Of a stretch of 64,000 nucleotides of DNA, positions 11,801 through 22,032 are shown piece after piece (within the stretch, counting starts at the first letter, position 1; each line of letters starts with the position of its first letter). The position numbers and the translations under genes are program-made. Source of the stretch: Odontocerum albicorne (taxonomy: Eukaryota; Arthropoda; Insecta; Trichoptera; Odontoceridae); the NCBI GenBank assembly GCA_949825065.1, contig OX463846.1, forward strand, positions 1,071,778 through 1,135,777. Reading direction: 5' to 3'. The notes beneath the pieces are model-generated. The model was not told the origin of the DNA and did not search any database. It saw only the letters and a list, made by a program, of their open reading frames with translations.

Positions 11801-14800
11801 AAAAAATTTACTTGATTAAAAAAACAGATACTTAATCTAAAAAAAATTTACTTGATTAAAAAAAACAGATACTTAATCTGAAAAAAAAAAATGGTGGAAA
11901 AACTTATTCATCAATGACTTCACTAACAACCTTTTTTTCTAGCTATTTTAAGTTTTTATTTTATAGTAAGAACAACTCTTATGTTTAGATATGGTCGCTA
12001 AGGATTTAAAAAATATAAATGATGAGAACAGCGGATGGTTGTCACCTGTTACATGATACGAGAACACATTGATGGGAAATTTTCACTAGGACTTTAAAAC
12101 TCGCCGAAGAATATTAAACATAGCTTTGTGACACAAAAATACAACATTGAGGATAGAAAATACGAGTGCATGTAAACATTATTATTTTTGCGCATGAGAA
12201 GAAGACAAAGGAAAGTATGGTTGGATGTGAATAATATTTTGAAAGAAAGAAATTTAGAAACCGTATTACAAGTTGTATGAAAAGGTGTATGGATGTAGAA
12301 GAGGCTAAGGATGTGTGTCGAGGTAGGAAAGTCTTGCGCTCTATCTTCTGCTTACCACAACAGGAAAATGGTGTGATGGTATTATATATGTATGTTTATT
12401 ATTTCTTCTTCTTCTTCTTGATGTGCCTTGTCAGGTCCCCCCGACGTTGGCAATCACTCTGGCGAAGGCTTCTCTGTCTTGCGCGATCCGGAACAGCTCT
12501 TCCACACGTCTCATTCCGGTCCAGTCTCTTATATTTCGCAGCCAAGACGTCTGCCTTCTTCTCTCCATAGTGATATCCTGGGAATGATAATCAGGGTGGT
12601 TTCCCGTTGCCTTCCCTGATAGGTGTTTCTGTAGGGGTCACCCTCCCTTAGCCGGGGGGGTCCGGTTTTATGGCGCCGGACACTCGCACATTCATCCTCT
12701 CCTATCTGCTATGGCACTGATGGTAATATGCCAGTGACCACATTGCCCAGGGCTCGCGGGGCTTAAGAGGCCACTCGTGGACGCTAGGAGTAGGACTATT
12801 GGTAGTGTTGCTGATGGAATGCAACTATGGCGTTACGCGGTATTTTATAGGCACACATTTTCCGGCAAAACATGCACCACCGCGACCCTACCAAACTTTG
12901 AGCCCCTATTATTTCTAAACTTTAAATATGTCGAAATAATTCTTTTCTATCACTTCTTCTTTCACACATTCATGTACATTTAGCACTTTATTATAATTAT
13001 AGTTATTTTATATACCTGCCATTATACGAGGCATATCCAGAAACTAAGTGTACTGAATTTTTGTAGGTTACATTTTTTTTATTTAAACAAAAAAATTGCA
13101 TGGTTACCGTAGTACATATGTAACCTATTTTTCGACATAGTCGCCATTCCTCTCAATGCAGGTGGTGAAGCGGGGTATCAACTTTTTGATGCCTTCCTCG
13201 AAGTAGTTTCCCGCCAACCCCTCCGTCCACTTCTCCACCTCCTCATTTACCTCCTCGTCGGTTGAAAACCTTTTTCCACCCATGTGCAGCTTCAGGGAGG
13301 TAAAGAGATAGTAATCTGAAGGTGCTAGGTCAGGGGAATGCGCGGGATGGTTCAGGACATCCCATTTAAAGGAGGCGAGCAGTTCCTTCGTGGCGTTGGC
13401 CGTGTGTGGTCTGGCATTGTCATGCAGCAGGCAGACTCCCTTTGTCAGCATGCCTCTCCTCTTGTTCTGAATCGCCCTCCGTAATTTTTTTAAGGGTCTC
13501 ACAGTATCTTGCAGAGTTGATGGTCTCCCCTTGAGGCATATATTCAATTAAAATTATGCCTTGACAGTCCCAAAACACGGATGCCATGATTTTCTTGGCT
13601 GAAATTGTGGTTTAGAACTTTTCTGATCATCATGCACAGACGTACGACCGTTTTTAAACTCGCGACACCACTTGTACACACTCGTACGATTCATAGCTTT
13701 ATCACCATATGCAGTTTTCACCTCATTATAAACCTCAACCGGAGGTTTTCCCTTCCAAACGAGATAACGGATGACGCCGCGTATTTCGCACTTGGCGGGA
13801 GATTGGATTGACATTTTTCACGAAACGTGTTGTCGCGTCGACACTTCTCAACGTACTGACCTCGAACCGGTCTCGTTGCGGAGGGGAAAGGTCAGGCTAC
13901 ACGGAAGTGTAGCCAACATGTCGAAAATAAAATCCATCCGGTCGTGAGAGCCTCAGTACACTTACTTTCTGGATACGCATAGTACATGTATATTTATTAT
14001 TTCTTAACTTTAAATATGTTGAGATAATGCTTTTCTATCACTTCTTATTATAATTATAATTATATTATAATTATAGTTATTTTGTATACCTGCCATTATA
14101 TATTCAGACTTTTATATTAATAATTTTCTTCCAGGTGATTCTAGCTGGAGGCACAATGCAACCTTTTTCTGAATTCCGAGACCAGCTTTTCCTGCTGGCC
14201 GGTGCTAAGGAGAGTAGAATTATGGAATTTTCTTGTGATCACGTTATTCCACCGGAAAATATTTTACCAATATGCCTGTCGGCTGGTCCATCGGGAAAAA
14301 GACTTAATTTTTCGTATGAATTCAGAAATTCACCAGAAATGGTATGAAACGTCATATAAACTAAATAAATTAGAAATGTCTTCGTGCAATACTTGTCTTC
14401 CCGTATTGATAAGAACTGATTCCTTCCCGTTCTCCCAATTTGTATTTGTTAATTTAAAGGATGCCGTACTTGAGTATTTCTTTAATTGTGTATTTTAGTT
14501 TAGATCAGGGGTGGCCAACTTGTTTGTCGTGGGTGATTGACATTATACATAAAAAATAGTCGCGATCTACCTATCAAATTCACAAAATTTAACGCGTGTT
14601 AAAAAATGAAAACTAATGTCTAAAAGTTTATTAATGAACGGAATTTACTTATAACTTTTACCTAAACTAGCTATAACTTTTACTTAAACTAGCTAAAAAA
14701 GTATCAAGGAAAACAAAACTTATGCATATATGTCAATTAACATAAATTGTGTCCGTTTTTTTTTTTCAAATTTAAAAATGAGCACCAAAAGTAAAACAAA

Positions 14801-17800
14801 ATGGTAAAAGTTATACGTCATTCGAAAGAAAATTTTCTGCTCTACAAGATATTGTGTTGGCTTTTACATTACATATATTATTTTATTTGATTACAAGCCT
14901 TCAAAATTAAATATCAAGTAGGCAAATGTCGCGTTCAATCGAGGGAATAAAACTGCCAAAGCTGCTCGCAATATTTACGAAGTTTACGGTGAAGATGCTA
15001 TGAATGAAAGGACAGCTCATCGGATGGTTTTTGAGTTTCAAAGACGGTAATTTCAACCTGAAAGACATGGGGCGTTCCGGACGACCAGTGGACTTCGATG
15101 ATAACCGCTTAAATCATATTATTCGTGAAGATCTCCTTCAAACCACCGTAGAATTGGCTGAGGAGATGAATTGTAGTCACATGACTGTATACCGCCATCT
15201 TAAATCAATGGGAAAAGTCCAGAAGTTCGGCGCATGGGTTCCACATGTATTGAGTGAAAACAAAAATCAACGTTCGACAATTGAATATCGCGAGCAGCTT
15301 TGGCAGCTTAATTCCCTCGATTGAACGCAAACAGAAGGAGGTGTCGAAAATGCTCATTTTCGTCTACTTGACATTTCATTTTGAAGGTTTGTAATCAAAT
15401 AAAATAATATATGTAACGTAAAAGCAAACACAATATCTTGTAGAGCAGTCTAAGTGGGGCTCTTTAAATTGTCTTTTTATTATTATTATACTATAGAATT
15501 ATTTGATACAGGAGCTGGATTTATGACATCATAAACCATATTTAAGGTACTTGACTTTTCCAGATAGGCGAATTTGGCCGAGTTTTACAGAATATCTGTA
15601 ATGTTGTTCCCGGGGGTATTGTTTGCTTTTTCCCATCATATGATTATGAAAACATTGTATTTAAGCACCTTAATTCCTCGGGAATTTTAGATAAAATTGG
15701 AAACAAAAAGAAAATGTTCCGTGAACCTAAAACAACAAGTCAAGTTGATCAGGTGAGCTTTCTTGTATATGCTATCGTAATTATCGCAAGTCCAATTCTA
15801 CCCATAACGATGTCCTCTGATACAGTAAAAGCCCATTCATTTGAAATTCTAGGTACCAAATTTAAAAAAAAATCGTATTATGAATTACAGGATTATTAAA
15901 ACAACAATTTGAATTTACGCAGCACTTCCCCAACTGAGTTAGCTTATTCATTAGGAAGAATATCCACCAGGATTCTTCTCATACTGCTAGGCGGTGCCGA
16001 GACTATATCCACAGTGTCATTCAGTTGGTTCAATATCTCTATACCACGCGTGACTGGGTGTTTAGCCATGATATTCGTCCTGTAAGTTGGTATGTAGAAC
16101 AGAGGGTGATTCCTTGCACGGCTATATTTATTACGTACATATAAACTTAGTGCTTCTGGAATCGTGGGACAGTTAAAGCAACCTTGAAAAACTTTTAGTA
16201 GGAATATCGCAATGGATTCTTGCCTTCTTGTTTCGAGGCTTCTATAGTGACACCGTGAGAAGTTCGACATAGTGAACATATTTTGAAAAATGGGAGTCAA
16301 TGCATAGTAATGGAAGTCACCAACCATATTATTTCGAATTATTATAATTCATGAATTTGGTGAAAAAAATGTTACGAATCACAAAATAGGTTTTTTTTTC
16401 TCGAATTAACAGTAGAATTTATTGTGAAAAGTTAATTTACTGGACCTGGAAAATGGTGAAAAATACGAATTATGAATTATCGTTCTTCTAATTAATGGAC
16501 TTTTACTGTTTTTTTTGTTTTAAAATTAAAAAATAAATTCTTAATATCTCTTTATCAAGTAACAATTTTTGAAAGATGTTACATGGGAATGCTCTTGGAG
16601 GCATTAAACAGAAGAAACAAATAAATATTATTGTTAAAATAACAATCATTAACATTATGTTAAGATTGATGGACAATGGGAATGCATGCTTATTTTATCG
16701 TGTTAAGATTGATGGACAATGGGAATGCATGCTTATTTTATTATGTTAAGATTGATGGACAATGGGAATGCATGCTTATTTTATTATGTTAAGATTGATG
16801 GACAATGGGAATGCATGCTTATTTTATAGTATTACAATTATCAACTCGAGTCGCAATAAAAAAATTAAATAGATATTCAATCAAATGAGTATATCATATT
16901 ATGATGAGTACCTATACTGTCTTAGTTTAATAAAATATGCTAAAAGTAACAGGGAAACTGAAGTTCTAAGTTTTTAATTTTGAACTATAACTTAATGCAC
17001 AAACTTTAAAATGTTAAACTATAACTTAATGCACAAACTTTAAAATGTTAAACTATAACTTAATGCACAAACTTTAAAATGTTAAACTATAACTTAATGC
17101 ACAAACTTTAAAATGTTAAACTGTAACTTAATGCGCAAATTTTTAAATGTTAAACTATAACTTAATGCACAAACTTTAAAATGTTAAACTATAACTTAAT
17201 GCACAAACTTTAAAATGTTAAACTGTAACTTAATGCACACATTTTTAAATGTTAAACTATAACTTAATGCACAAACTTTAAAATGTTAAACTGTAACTTA
17301 ATGCACAAATTTATAAATGTTAAACTATAACTTAATGCACAAACTTTAAAATGTTAAACTATAACTTAATGCACAAACTTTAAAATGTTAAACTGTAACT
17401 TAATGCACAAATTTTTAAATGTTAAACTATAACTTAATGCACAAACTTTAAAATGTTAAACTGTAACTTAATGCACAAACTTTAAAATGTTAAACTATAA
17501 CTTAATGCACAAACTTTAAAATGTTAAACTGTAACTTAATGCACAAACTTTAAAATGTTAAACTATAACTTAATGCACAAATTTTTAAATGTTAAACTAT
17601 AACTTAATGCACAAACTTTAAAATGTTAAACTATAACTTAATGCACAAACTTTAAAATGTTAAACTATAACTTAATGCACAAACTTTAAAATGTTAAACT
17701 ATAACTTAATGCACAAACTTTAAAATGTTAAACTATAACTTAATGCACAAACTTTAAAATGTTAAACTATAACTTAATGCACAAACTTTAAAATGTTAAA

Positions 17801-20800
17801 CTATAACTTAATGCACAAACTTTTAAATGTTAAACTATAACTTAATGCACAAATTTTTAAATGTTAAACTATAACTTAATGCACAAACATTAAAATGTTA
17901 AACTATAACTTAATGCACAAACTTTCAAATGTTAAACTATAACTTAATGCACAAATGTTAAACTATAACTTAATGCACAAACTTTCATTTTATTATAACT
18001 TAGTTTTAATGCTGATTTTGTTTACTTTTATTGTAGAAATGGTGATTATTTTAAAGAAAGTACTGTTTTAGGTTTTAGAAGAATACAGCAAAGTAATAAA
18101 AAGAAGCAAAAATACCACTCTAACGGGAGCTTTGATGTTCAGTGTGGTCGGTGGGAAGTTGAGTGAAGGCTTGAATTTTAGGTAATATTCTAGCTTACGA
18201 CAAACCAGTATCTTTCAATCTTAAATCACTGTTCTATATACATACTATTCTATCAATCTGACTAATTAAACTTAATATTTTGAGATATCAGAATACTTAA
18301 TAAGAGCCGGAATGAGGTATTTTAGCGTCGTATAGCGCTCTTACACATTCAAAAACATACCCCCATAATAAAGTGATTTTTTTTTTCTAAACACTTCCAA
18401 AAATTGCTAACGTATTTTCCCATGATTTTTATATACGAGGCGTATCCAGAAACTAAGTGTACTGAGGCTCTCACGACCGGATGGATTTTATTTTCGACAT
18501 GTTGGCTACACTTGCGTGTAGCCTGACCCTTCCCCTCCGCAACGAGACGGGTTCGAGGTCAGTACGTTGAGGAGTGTCGACGCGACAACACGTTTCGTGA
18601 AAAATGTCAATCCCATCTCCCGCCAAGTTGAATCGAGTGGAGGCCGGGCAAGAGTTTTTGAGGCGCTGCAAACTCCATGGAGATGAATTTCTCCGCTCCA
18701 TCGTTACTGGAGATGAAACTTGGGTTGCACACCGTGGCATCCGTGTTTTGGGACTGTCAAGGCATAATTTTAATTGAATATATGCCTCAAGAGGAGACCA
18801 TCAACTCTGCAAGATACTGTGAGACCCTAAAAAAATGGCGGAGGGCGATTCAGAAGAAGAGGAGAAGCATGCTGACAAACGGTGTCTGCCTGTTGCACGA
18901 CAATGCCAGACGGAACTGCTCGCTTCGTTTAAATGGGTTGTCCTGAACCATCCCGCGCATTCCCCTGACCTAGCACCTTCAGATTACTATCTCTTTACCT
19001 CCCTGAAGCTGCACATGGGTGGAAAAAGGTTTTCAACCGACGAGGAGGTAAAGGAAGAGGTGGAGAAGTGGACGGAGGGGTTGGCGGGAAACTACTTCGA
19101 GGAAGGCATCAAAAAGTTGATACCCCGCTTCACCACCTGCATTGAGAGGAATGGCGACTATGTCGAAAAATAGCTTACATATGTACTACGGTAACCACGT
19201 AATTTTTTTGTTTAAATAAAAAAATTGTAACCTACAAAAATTCAGTACACTTACTTTCTGGATATGCCTCGTATTTTGTTACATATCACCCTCCCCCAAT
19301 CATCAAAATGGGGAAACTTGGGGGTGTGACCATACATCCTGGCCCCGAGGACATCAGATGTTTTTCGGACCACACCCTGTAATACGTTACAATATTGTAA
19401 ATTTTATTGTATTTGTTCTTTTTCAAATTTGTTTGAAATGTTCAATATATATTATTTTCTTTTTCAACAGTGATGATCTAGGAAGATGTGTGATAGTTGT
19501 CGGGATGCCGTATCCGAATATAAAGTCAATAGAACTGCAAGAGAAAATGAAATACCTAAATGAGAATGTATCAGCGACGGCGGGCAATACACATTATGAA
19601 AATATTTGTTTGAAAGCTGTCAACCAGTGCATAGGTAAGATTTTTATGTATTTGAAACTTAGACAGTAAATTTTGAGTATTATTAAAAAAGGTTACATTT
19701 AAAATGTAGAAAAAATTACAGTTTAGGCTGGATTTCCACTTGGTTTCAATCATAACCAGTGGCGGCTGGTCGGGAGGTGCGTTGGTACGCTGAACCGGAG
19801 AAATAATTCGCAATAATTAAATTATATATTCGCAAACATGACTTCCAAAAATAGTACGAATATTTTTATTTAAGTGAAAATTCAAAAAAAGTTAAGGTAA
19901 AATTTAAAAAAATATTTCTTTCAAATTGACTGGCCAAGTTTGCCAATACTACCGGAGCGATCTCCAATACGCACCGGACGGAAATGCTGATTCGTATAGG
20001 GCAGACAGAGACATACAGTAAACCGTGAGACAGCGATATTTCATATTCGCTCAGTGTCTCGAGGTGCGTTGGTGCTCAGGGCACCAGCACACCTCGGTAC
20101 CAGCCGCCGCTGGTCATAACTTAACACATTGATCAATAAGTCCCGGGACTAACTAACAGATGGCGCCTCTAATAACAAATCCATACCATTCTCATTTAGT
20201 AACAACCTTTAGAAGTTACGTGTCAAACTTTCATGACGTTCCAACATTGTCTCATTGAGTTACAGTGGTTTTAGTGATGCTACTTTTGCTATTTTCAAAA
20301 CAATGGAAAAAACCGAATTTCGTGTGTTGATAAAACATTGCTTTTTAATGGGAAAAAATACCGTTCAAACTCAGCGATTGCTTGAAAAGTGTTATCCGGA
20401 CTCTGCTCCGTCGAAAACAACCATTTGTCGGTGGTATGTTGATTTCAAACGCGGTCGTAGACACAAATGATGCTGAATGCTCTGGTCGTCCAAATGAGGC
20501 TGTTACACCAGAAAACATTAAAAAAAAACTCAAATTCGTGATGGAAAATCGCAAAGTAAAGTTACGTGAAATATCTGACATCCTGAAGATATCATTTGGT
20601 AGTGTTTACACTATTTTGCATGAACATTTGGTCATGAAAAAGCTTTTTTCTTAATGGGTGCCGCGTTTGCTCACAATGGAACAGAAATGGAACAGTTACA
20701 ATTGTGATTAAACTATGATTTTTTTTTATTTTACAGGAAGAGCTGTAAGACACTCAAATGACTATGCAACTGTCATTTTAATTGATGAAAGGTTCTCTCG

Positions 20801-21809
20801 AGAAAATGTGAGCAATGCTCTACCAAAATGGATTCAGGTAACTTTGATATGCACATCATATCTCTGCGTATTTTTTATAAAAAATTTGATTACTAACTTG
20901 TATAAATTATGAATTCTTAATTTATAATTCTCATAATTTTGATAAAGTGTGTAAATTTTCGAGGATTTCAACTGCAGTTGCAATATAATTGATCTGATCA
21001 CAGCAAAGAAGTAAACTTTTTGAATAATAAAAACTCAAAGTTAAAAAACCATGCAAAATGTAAATGATATTGATTTAAAAGTGGATGCATCAAGAAGAAT
21101 ACATGGAGTGGCAATGCATAACAGAATATGGAATGAAGTGATTAGGGAGAATGTGAAATTAAAGCTGATTTGTTAAAGTACATGAAGAAGAGCACTCGGA
21201 AATGATTTGGGCATGTGGAATTAATGAATGAGTGGAAGGCGTGTGAGAAAAATACCGAGGAAAGTATGGTTAGATCGAGTGAATGATATTTTGAACGAAG
21301 GAAATGTAAAAAGTCAGAGAAATCATAGAAGTTGTATGAGAAGGTGTATAGATGTAGAAGATACTAAAGATGTGTTTCGACATAGGAAAGTTTAGTACTC
21401 AGTCCTATCTGCCTACCCCGACAGGGAAATGACATGATGGTATGTATGTATGTTTTTTGTTAAAAATTGATAATAAGGATAAAATGTTTTTCTTTTCTAT
21501 TGAGAATGTGATTAATTCTGAAATATACATTGTTAAGTTTATTTAATGCGGGGCACAAGTGATACATGGTTTGCTCTTATATAGGGCAAGACAAACTTGT
21601 AACAATACTGTACAAAATATATTCAGAATATTGTCAATATGGTGAATACAAAATGTACCCACATATCAATATACATATTCGTAAAGCACAAAATATGGTT
21701 AAAATGACTTTTATTAATTTTTCAGAAATCACTGTTAACCAATTGTAAATTTGGACCAATGTTTGGAGCTATCAGCAAGTTCTTTGCTAAACGTAAGGTC
21801 CCTCAGTGA
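2883..21809 (+). CDS. DDX11: DDX11/ChlR1-like Fe-S DEAH-box DNA helicase, C-terminal ten exons (5' partial)
   Basis: Superfamily 2 (XPD/FANCJ group) 5'-3' DNA helicase, known for roles in sister-chromatid cohesion and replication-fork stability in the nucleus. Exons: 2883-3120, 4107-4374, 5166-5488, 9604-9789, 14135-14341, 15564-15752, 18072-18181, 19471-19634, 20737-20837, 21726-21809. All introns are GT-AG and all phases match. Landmarks: NRCLDLQ and EACPYY carry Fe-S-region cysteines (exon 1 here); IIDEAHN is the DEAH motif II (exon 2); VILAGGTMQP (exon 5); VPGGIVCFFPSY (exon 6); VVGGKLSEGLNF is motif V (exon 7); QCIG joined to RAVRH across exons 8 and 9 is motif VI. The ATP-binding motif I and the true start lie upstream of the window. 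The introns are swollen by transposons and satellites. The family assignment rests on residue-level similarity to animal DDX11 recalled from knowledge and is very secure. Confidence 0.95.
3202..3828. mobile_element. TTAA-flanked non-autonomous element (family E, copy 1)
   Basis: Bounded by TTAA at 3198-3201 and 3829-3832. The ends are short inverted repeats: CCCTTCCCTTACGGTGCT on the left, and CCTTTCCTTCCCTGTGTTG read inward from the right. TTAA duplication and CC-starting ends are typical of piggyBac-type elements. No transposase is present. A diverged second copy is at 7197-8025 and a relative at 24253-25168. Confidence 0.7.
4507..4940. repeat. 108-bp tandem repeat, 4 copies
   Basis: Four copies start near 4515, 4624, 4732 and 4840 and differ at only a few bases (for example ATCACC versus ATCGCC). 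Each unit ends in sequence that also occurs in the transposon tail at 4907-5140 and 58975-59040, so the array seems to have grown out of a transposon end. Open frames across it on both strands are by-products of the repetition. Confidence 0.9.
4907..5140 (+). mobile_element. DNA-transposon 3' tail (same family as 58840-59195)
   Basis: Shares CCCAAATACCAAAACAAATT, the following TTCATGATGTTTG block, and a terminal AAAGTGTGTATACAT with the remnant at 58840-59195. The end GGACACTTGTATAA resembles the GGGACA-type termini of that copy. Only the last codons of a degraded transposase are represented. Confidence 0.55.
5505..6640. repeat. ~164-bp tandem repeat, about 7 copies, in a DDX11 intron
   Basis: Each unit contains ACAGTTTTAATCTTATA, TTTACATTTGATACAGGTCT and GGAACGATGTGACTCATGC in order. 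Copies differ by a few substitutions and one short deletion near 6375. The first copy begins about 30 bp after the splice donor of the exon ending at 5488, so the array fills the 5' part of a long intron. Each unit carries a pyrimidine-rich stretch ending in ACAG, which looks like a splice acceptor. Confidence 0.9.
6641..7196. other. unassigned intronic stretch
   Basis: A plus-strand frame after the satellite (from 6641) reads for about 30 residues before stops. I do not recognise it. Nothing else is supported. Confidence 0.3.
7197..8025. mobile_element. TTAA-type element (family E, copy 2) with a nested insertion
   Basis: Aligns over its length with 3202-3828. Shared blocks include TTTCCGATNTTCACAAAATA and GGAGNAATACCTAAAATCT, and both have related ends (CCTTTCCCTTCTTGTGCTAA on the left, CACAGGGAAAGAAGG on the right). 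It is more diverged and has lost clean TTAA borders. Relative to copy 1 it contains an extra 241 bp plus a duplicated TTAA at 7644-7892. Confidence 0.7.
7648..7888. mobile_element. 241-bp TTAA MITE nested in family E copy 2
   Basis: Flanked by TTAA at 7644-7647 and 7889-7892. The ends are CCTCTCGAG and CGGAGAGG, giving a 6-bp terminal inverted repeat CCTCTC. Near the right side is a strong internal hairpin, GCCCCAACCGCGGGGCCAT paired with ATGGCCCCATGGTTGGGGC. The sister copy at 3202-3828 has a single TTAA (3687-3690) at the matching point, which is an empty site. Confidence 0.8.
8129..8340. repeat. fold-back repeat, possibly a degraded Penelope terminal unit
   Basis: TTGTATAAGGTCTTTCGGA at the left pairs with TCTGAAAGACCTTATACAA at the right, and the arms continue inward to a central palindrome around GTAGTTAACTATACATGAC-like sequence. 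The left arm contains CCGACGTTTCG and TTCAGG in the order seen (reversed) in Penelope hammerhead regions, but the core is degraded. Confidence 0.5.
8755..9417 (+). CDS. Penelope-like element: C-terminal RT region plus GIY-YIG endonuclease (5' truncated)
   Basis: Open frame following a TAG at 8752-8754, with no good start codon; it continues a truncated polyprotein. The first part (IATNNGYPGSLIDSLL) resembles the C-terminal end of the Penelope reverse transcriptase. Then SGVYKLLCADCDNFYIGKTG followed by FEKRFREH is a GIY-YIG nuclease signature, with GVY and YIG as the two strand motifs and the Arg downstream. The frame runs to 9417. The catalytic RT core is absent, so this copy cannot be autonomous. 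Confidence 0.8.
   Translation, partial: KLTDDNFKKELITIKKIATNNGYPGSLIDSLLKNKTKKKLIKDYIFNDTYKHTYKWSKVLLIKNISNEITKNFPSHIKPAFYTNFNLRKLLFNGKGKNGILNNSGVYKLLCADCDNFYIGKTGRSFEKRFREHQSALTNPLIYSEMAKHCHRENHTFSIDDAKFLHISGNGNKLDRLEALEISKSVYRSEHLLNSYFPKISPLLAEIIPSLPLTPPASNR
9470..9514 (+). ncRNA. hammerhead-ribozyme-like motif in the Penelope end
   Basis: Reads CTGAAGA (fits CUGANGA), a possible stem II (GAGGT with GCCTT closed by GAAA), GAAA, then CCGGTA...TACCG ending in GTC as a candidate cleavage triplet. Penelope elements are known to encode hammerhead motifs. Here one extra U follows the first core box and stem III needs a bulged C, so activity is uncertain. The inverse copy lies in the left arm near 8530-8580. 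Confidence 0.4.
9900..10718. other. unassigned intronic stretch with a GC-richer patch
   Basis: The part at 10155-10300 is markedly more GC-rich than its surroundings (CCACCGCAACGCAATCGCAC and similar). I recognise no coding domain or RNA gene. It may be an old repeat. Confidence 0.3.
10719..11663 (+). mobile_element. mariner family A, copy A1 (internally deleted)
   Basis: Inserted at TA with inverted ends CGAGGCGTATCCAGAAAG and (read inward) CGAGGCATATCCAGAAAG. From about 10928 it encodes the catalytic part of a DD34D mariner transposase: [13 protein letters not shown] (first Asp), [11 protein letters not shown] (second), HSSDLAPSDYYLF (third, 34 residues later). The N-terminal DNA-binding domain is deleted, with the junction right after GTGCGAAAT (near 10917). 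A further 7-bp deletion before CACCTGCATTGA (about 11525) shifts the frame and ends it early at 11536. Copy A5 shares the N-terminal deletion junction. Confidence 0.93.
11799..11889. repeat. ~42-bp direct duplication
   Basis: Two adjacent copies of AAATTTACTTGATTAAAAAA followed by CAGATACTTAATCT. Confidence 0.8.
11890..12189. other. unassigned intronic stretch
   Basis: No recognisable gene or repeat. Confidence 0.3.
12190..12395 (+). mobile_element. LINE 3' fragment (family with GTAT-rich tail)
   Basis: Encodes the last residues of an RT-type polyprotein in degraded form; RCMDVEEAKDVCRGRKV is readable at 12280-12335. It ends in TGGTATTATATATGTATGT. The same coding end and tail occur at 21080-21455 and 47043-47262, with related pieces at 52380-52600 (minus) and 62030-62105. 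Confidence 0.6.
12396..12800 (-). mobile_element. LINE 3' fragment, minus strand, GAA-repeat tail
   Basis: Read on the minus strand, SWLRNIRDWTGMRRVEELF followed by AQDREAFARVIANV is the C-terminal end of a LINE polyprotein. It ends with a GAAGAAGAAGAA tail (CTTCTTCTTCTT at 12407-12419 on the plus strand). The adjacent plus-side DNA to about 12800 is GC-rich and probably more of the same element. The insert at 47285-47815 ends in the same protein motif. Confidence 0.7.
13027..13982 (-). mobile_element. mariner family A, copy A2 (internally deleted), minus strand
   Basis: TA-flanked with the family ends. Unlike A1 it keeps the N-terminal helix-turn-helix region (SPAKCEIRGVIRYLVWKGKP ... VYKWCREFKNGR, about 13600-13814). 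The segment after DDQ is fused directly to the block before [10 protein letters not shown]. It then keeps [11 protein letters not shown] and HSPDLAPSDYYLF. A frame break near 13490-13560 separates the halves. Confidence 0.93.
14506..14620. mobile_element. hAT-type left end, partial
   Basis: Begins CAGGGGTGGCCAACTTG, the usual start of hAT MITEs, followed by a GTCGCGATCTACC block. No matching right end or 8-bp duplication was found downstream, so it is treated as truncated. Confidence 0.45.
14837..15448 (+). mobile_element. mariner-derived element with 71-bp inverted repeats and a helix-turn-helix ORF
   Basis: 14837-14907 and 15378-15448 are near-perfect inverted repeats, both beginning CTGCTCTACAAGATATTGTG from the outside. 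Between them lies the N-terminal part of a mariner transposase of the Hsmar1/cecropia type: MGRSGRP linker, EMNCSHMTVYRHLKSMGKV (second helix-turn-helix), WVPHVLSENK (the conserved WVPH motif). The reading frame ends after about 100 residues at 15322 with no catalytic domain. Longer-than-usual ends plus a DNA-binding-only product could in principle compete for transposase. It lies in a DDX11 intron. Confidence 0.8.
15944..16330 (-). mobile_element. LINE reverse-transcriptase C-terminal fragment, minus strand
   Basis: The minus-strand frame 16327-15944 reads RSLETRRQESIAIFLLKVF, then NHPLFYIPTYRTN and PVTRGIEILNQLND. This is the thumb/C-terminal pattern of CR1/Jockey-like LINE proteins (SLxxRR...FxxKxxN, RTNY..P..R). 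Both ends are truncated. Confidence 0.65.
16654..16830. repeat. ~43-bp tandem repeat, 4 copies
   Basis: Unit GTTAAGATTGATGGACAATG followed by GGAATGCATGCTTATTTTAT. The copies are nearly identical. Confidence 0.92.
16975..17990. repeat. 34-bp satellite, about 30 copies
   Basis: Unit ATGTTAAACTATAACTTAAT followed by GCACAAACTTTAAA. Variants (ACTGTAACT; AAATTTTTAA) recur and cluster, which suggests higher-order duplication. It fills the intron between helicase exons 15564-15752 and 18072-18181, stopping about 80 bp before the acceptor. Confidence 0.95.
18436..19271 (+). mobile_element. mariner family A, copy A3 (three internal deletions)
   Basis: TA-flanked family A ends. The DNA-binding domain is deleted with a junction through CAAGTTGAATCGAGTGGAGG. 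A second deletion joins TGGGTTGCACACC to TGGCATCCGTG (loses about 100 bp after the first catalytic Asp). A third joins GCCAGA to CGGAACTGCTCG, removing residues after the second Asp. The first and third junctions are shared with copy A4, so they predate dispersal. Confidence 0.93.
19757..20112. mobile_element. hAT MITE, 356 bp
   Basis: Ends CAGTGGCGGCTGGTCGGGAG and, read inward from the right, CAGCGGCGGCTGGTACCGAG. 8-bp flanks ATCATAAC (19749-19756) and GTCATAAC (20113-20120) match at 7 of 8 positions. No coding capacity. It sits in a helicase intron directly before another insertion. Confidence 0.82.
20129..20706 (+). mobile_element. mariner 5' half, truncated
   Basis: Begins TTGATCAATAAGTCCCGGGA, a mariner-type end. 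It encodes the transposase start MEKTEFRVLIKHCFLMGKN, then ICRWYVDFKRGR, a frame break near 20470, and SFGSVYTILHEH and WVPRLLTMEQK. The catalytic half is absent; the sequence stops about 30 bp before the helicase acceptor at 20736. It is a different subfamily from family A. Confidence 0.8.
21080..21455 (+). mobile_element. LINE 3' fragment (GTAT-tail family)
   Basis: Degraded C-terminal coding (CMRRCIDVEDTKDVFRHRKV-like, about 21335-21390) followed by CCGACAGGGAAATGACATGA and a GTATGTATGTATGT tail. Same family as 12190-12395. Located in the last DDX11 intron. Confidence 0.65.
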
Positions 21810-22026
21810 AATATATTTATAATGTCAACTGTCAAACTTGCCTCGTAAATAATTTGGTAAATACCAAAGTCTTATTGGAGACGAGTATTTATTGCGTTAT
21901 GCTTTATATGAAATTATACCATTTTATTGTATCTTTTAAATTATAAAAATTATTATTCCTGTACTTATTGTACTTATAATTGGTAGATTCATAAAAAAAA
22001 CTGTGATTTTTTTATAGGTTTTTTTA

Positions 22027-22032
22027 AATAAA
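22027..22032 (+). promoter_or_regulatory. candidate polyadenylation signal for DDX11
   Basis: AATAAA about 220 bp after the stop codon at 21807-21809. Confidence 0.5.

Noticed and set aside
14506..15500. Complete hAT element starting at CAGGGGTGGCC
   Set aside because: No matching right end or 8-bp duplication; the interval is occupied by the mariner-derived MITE.
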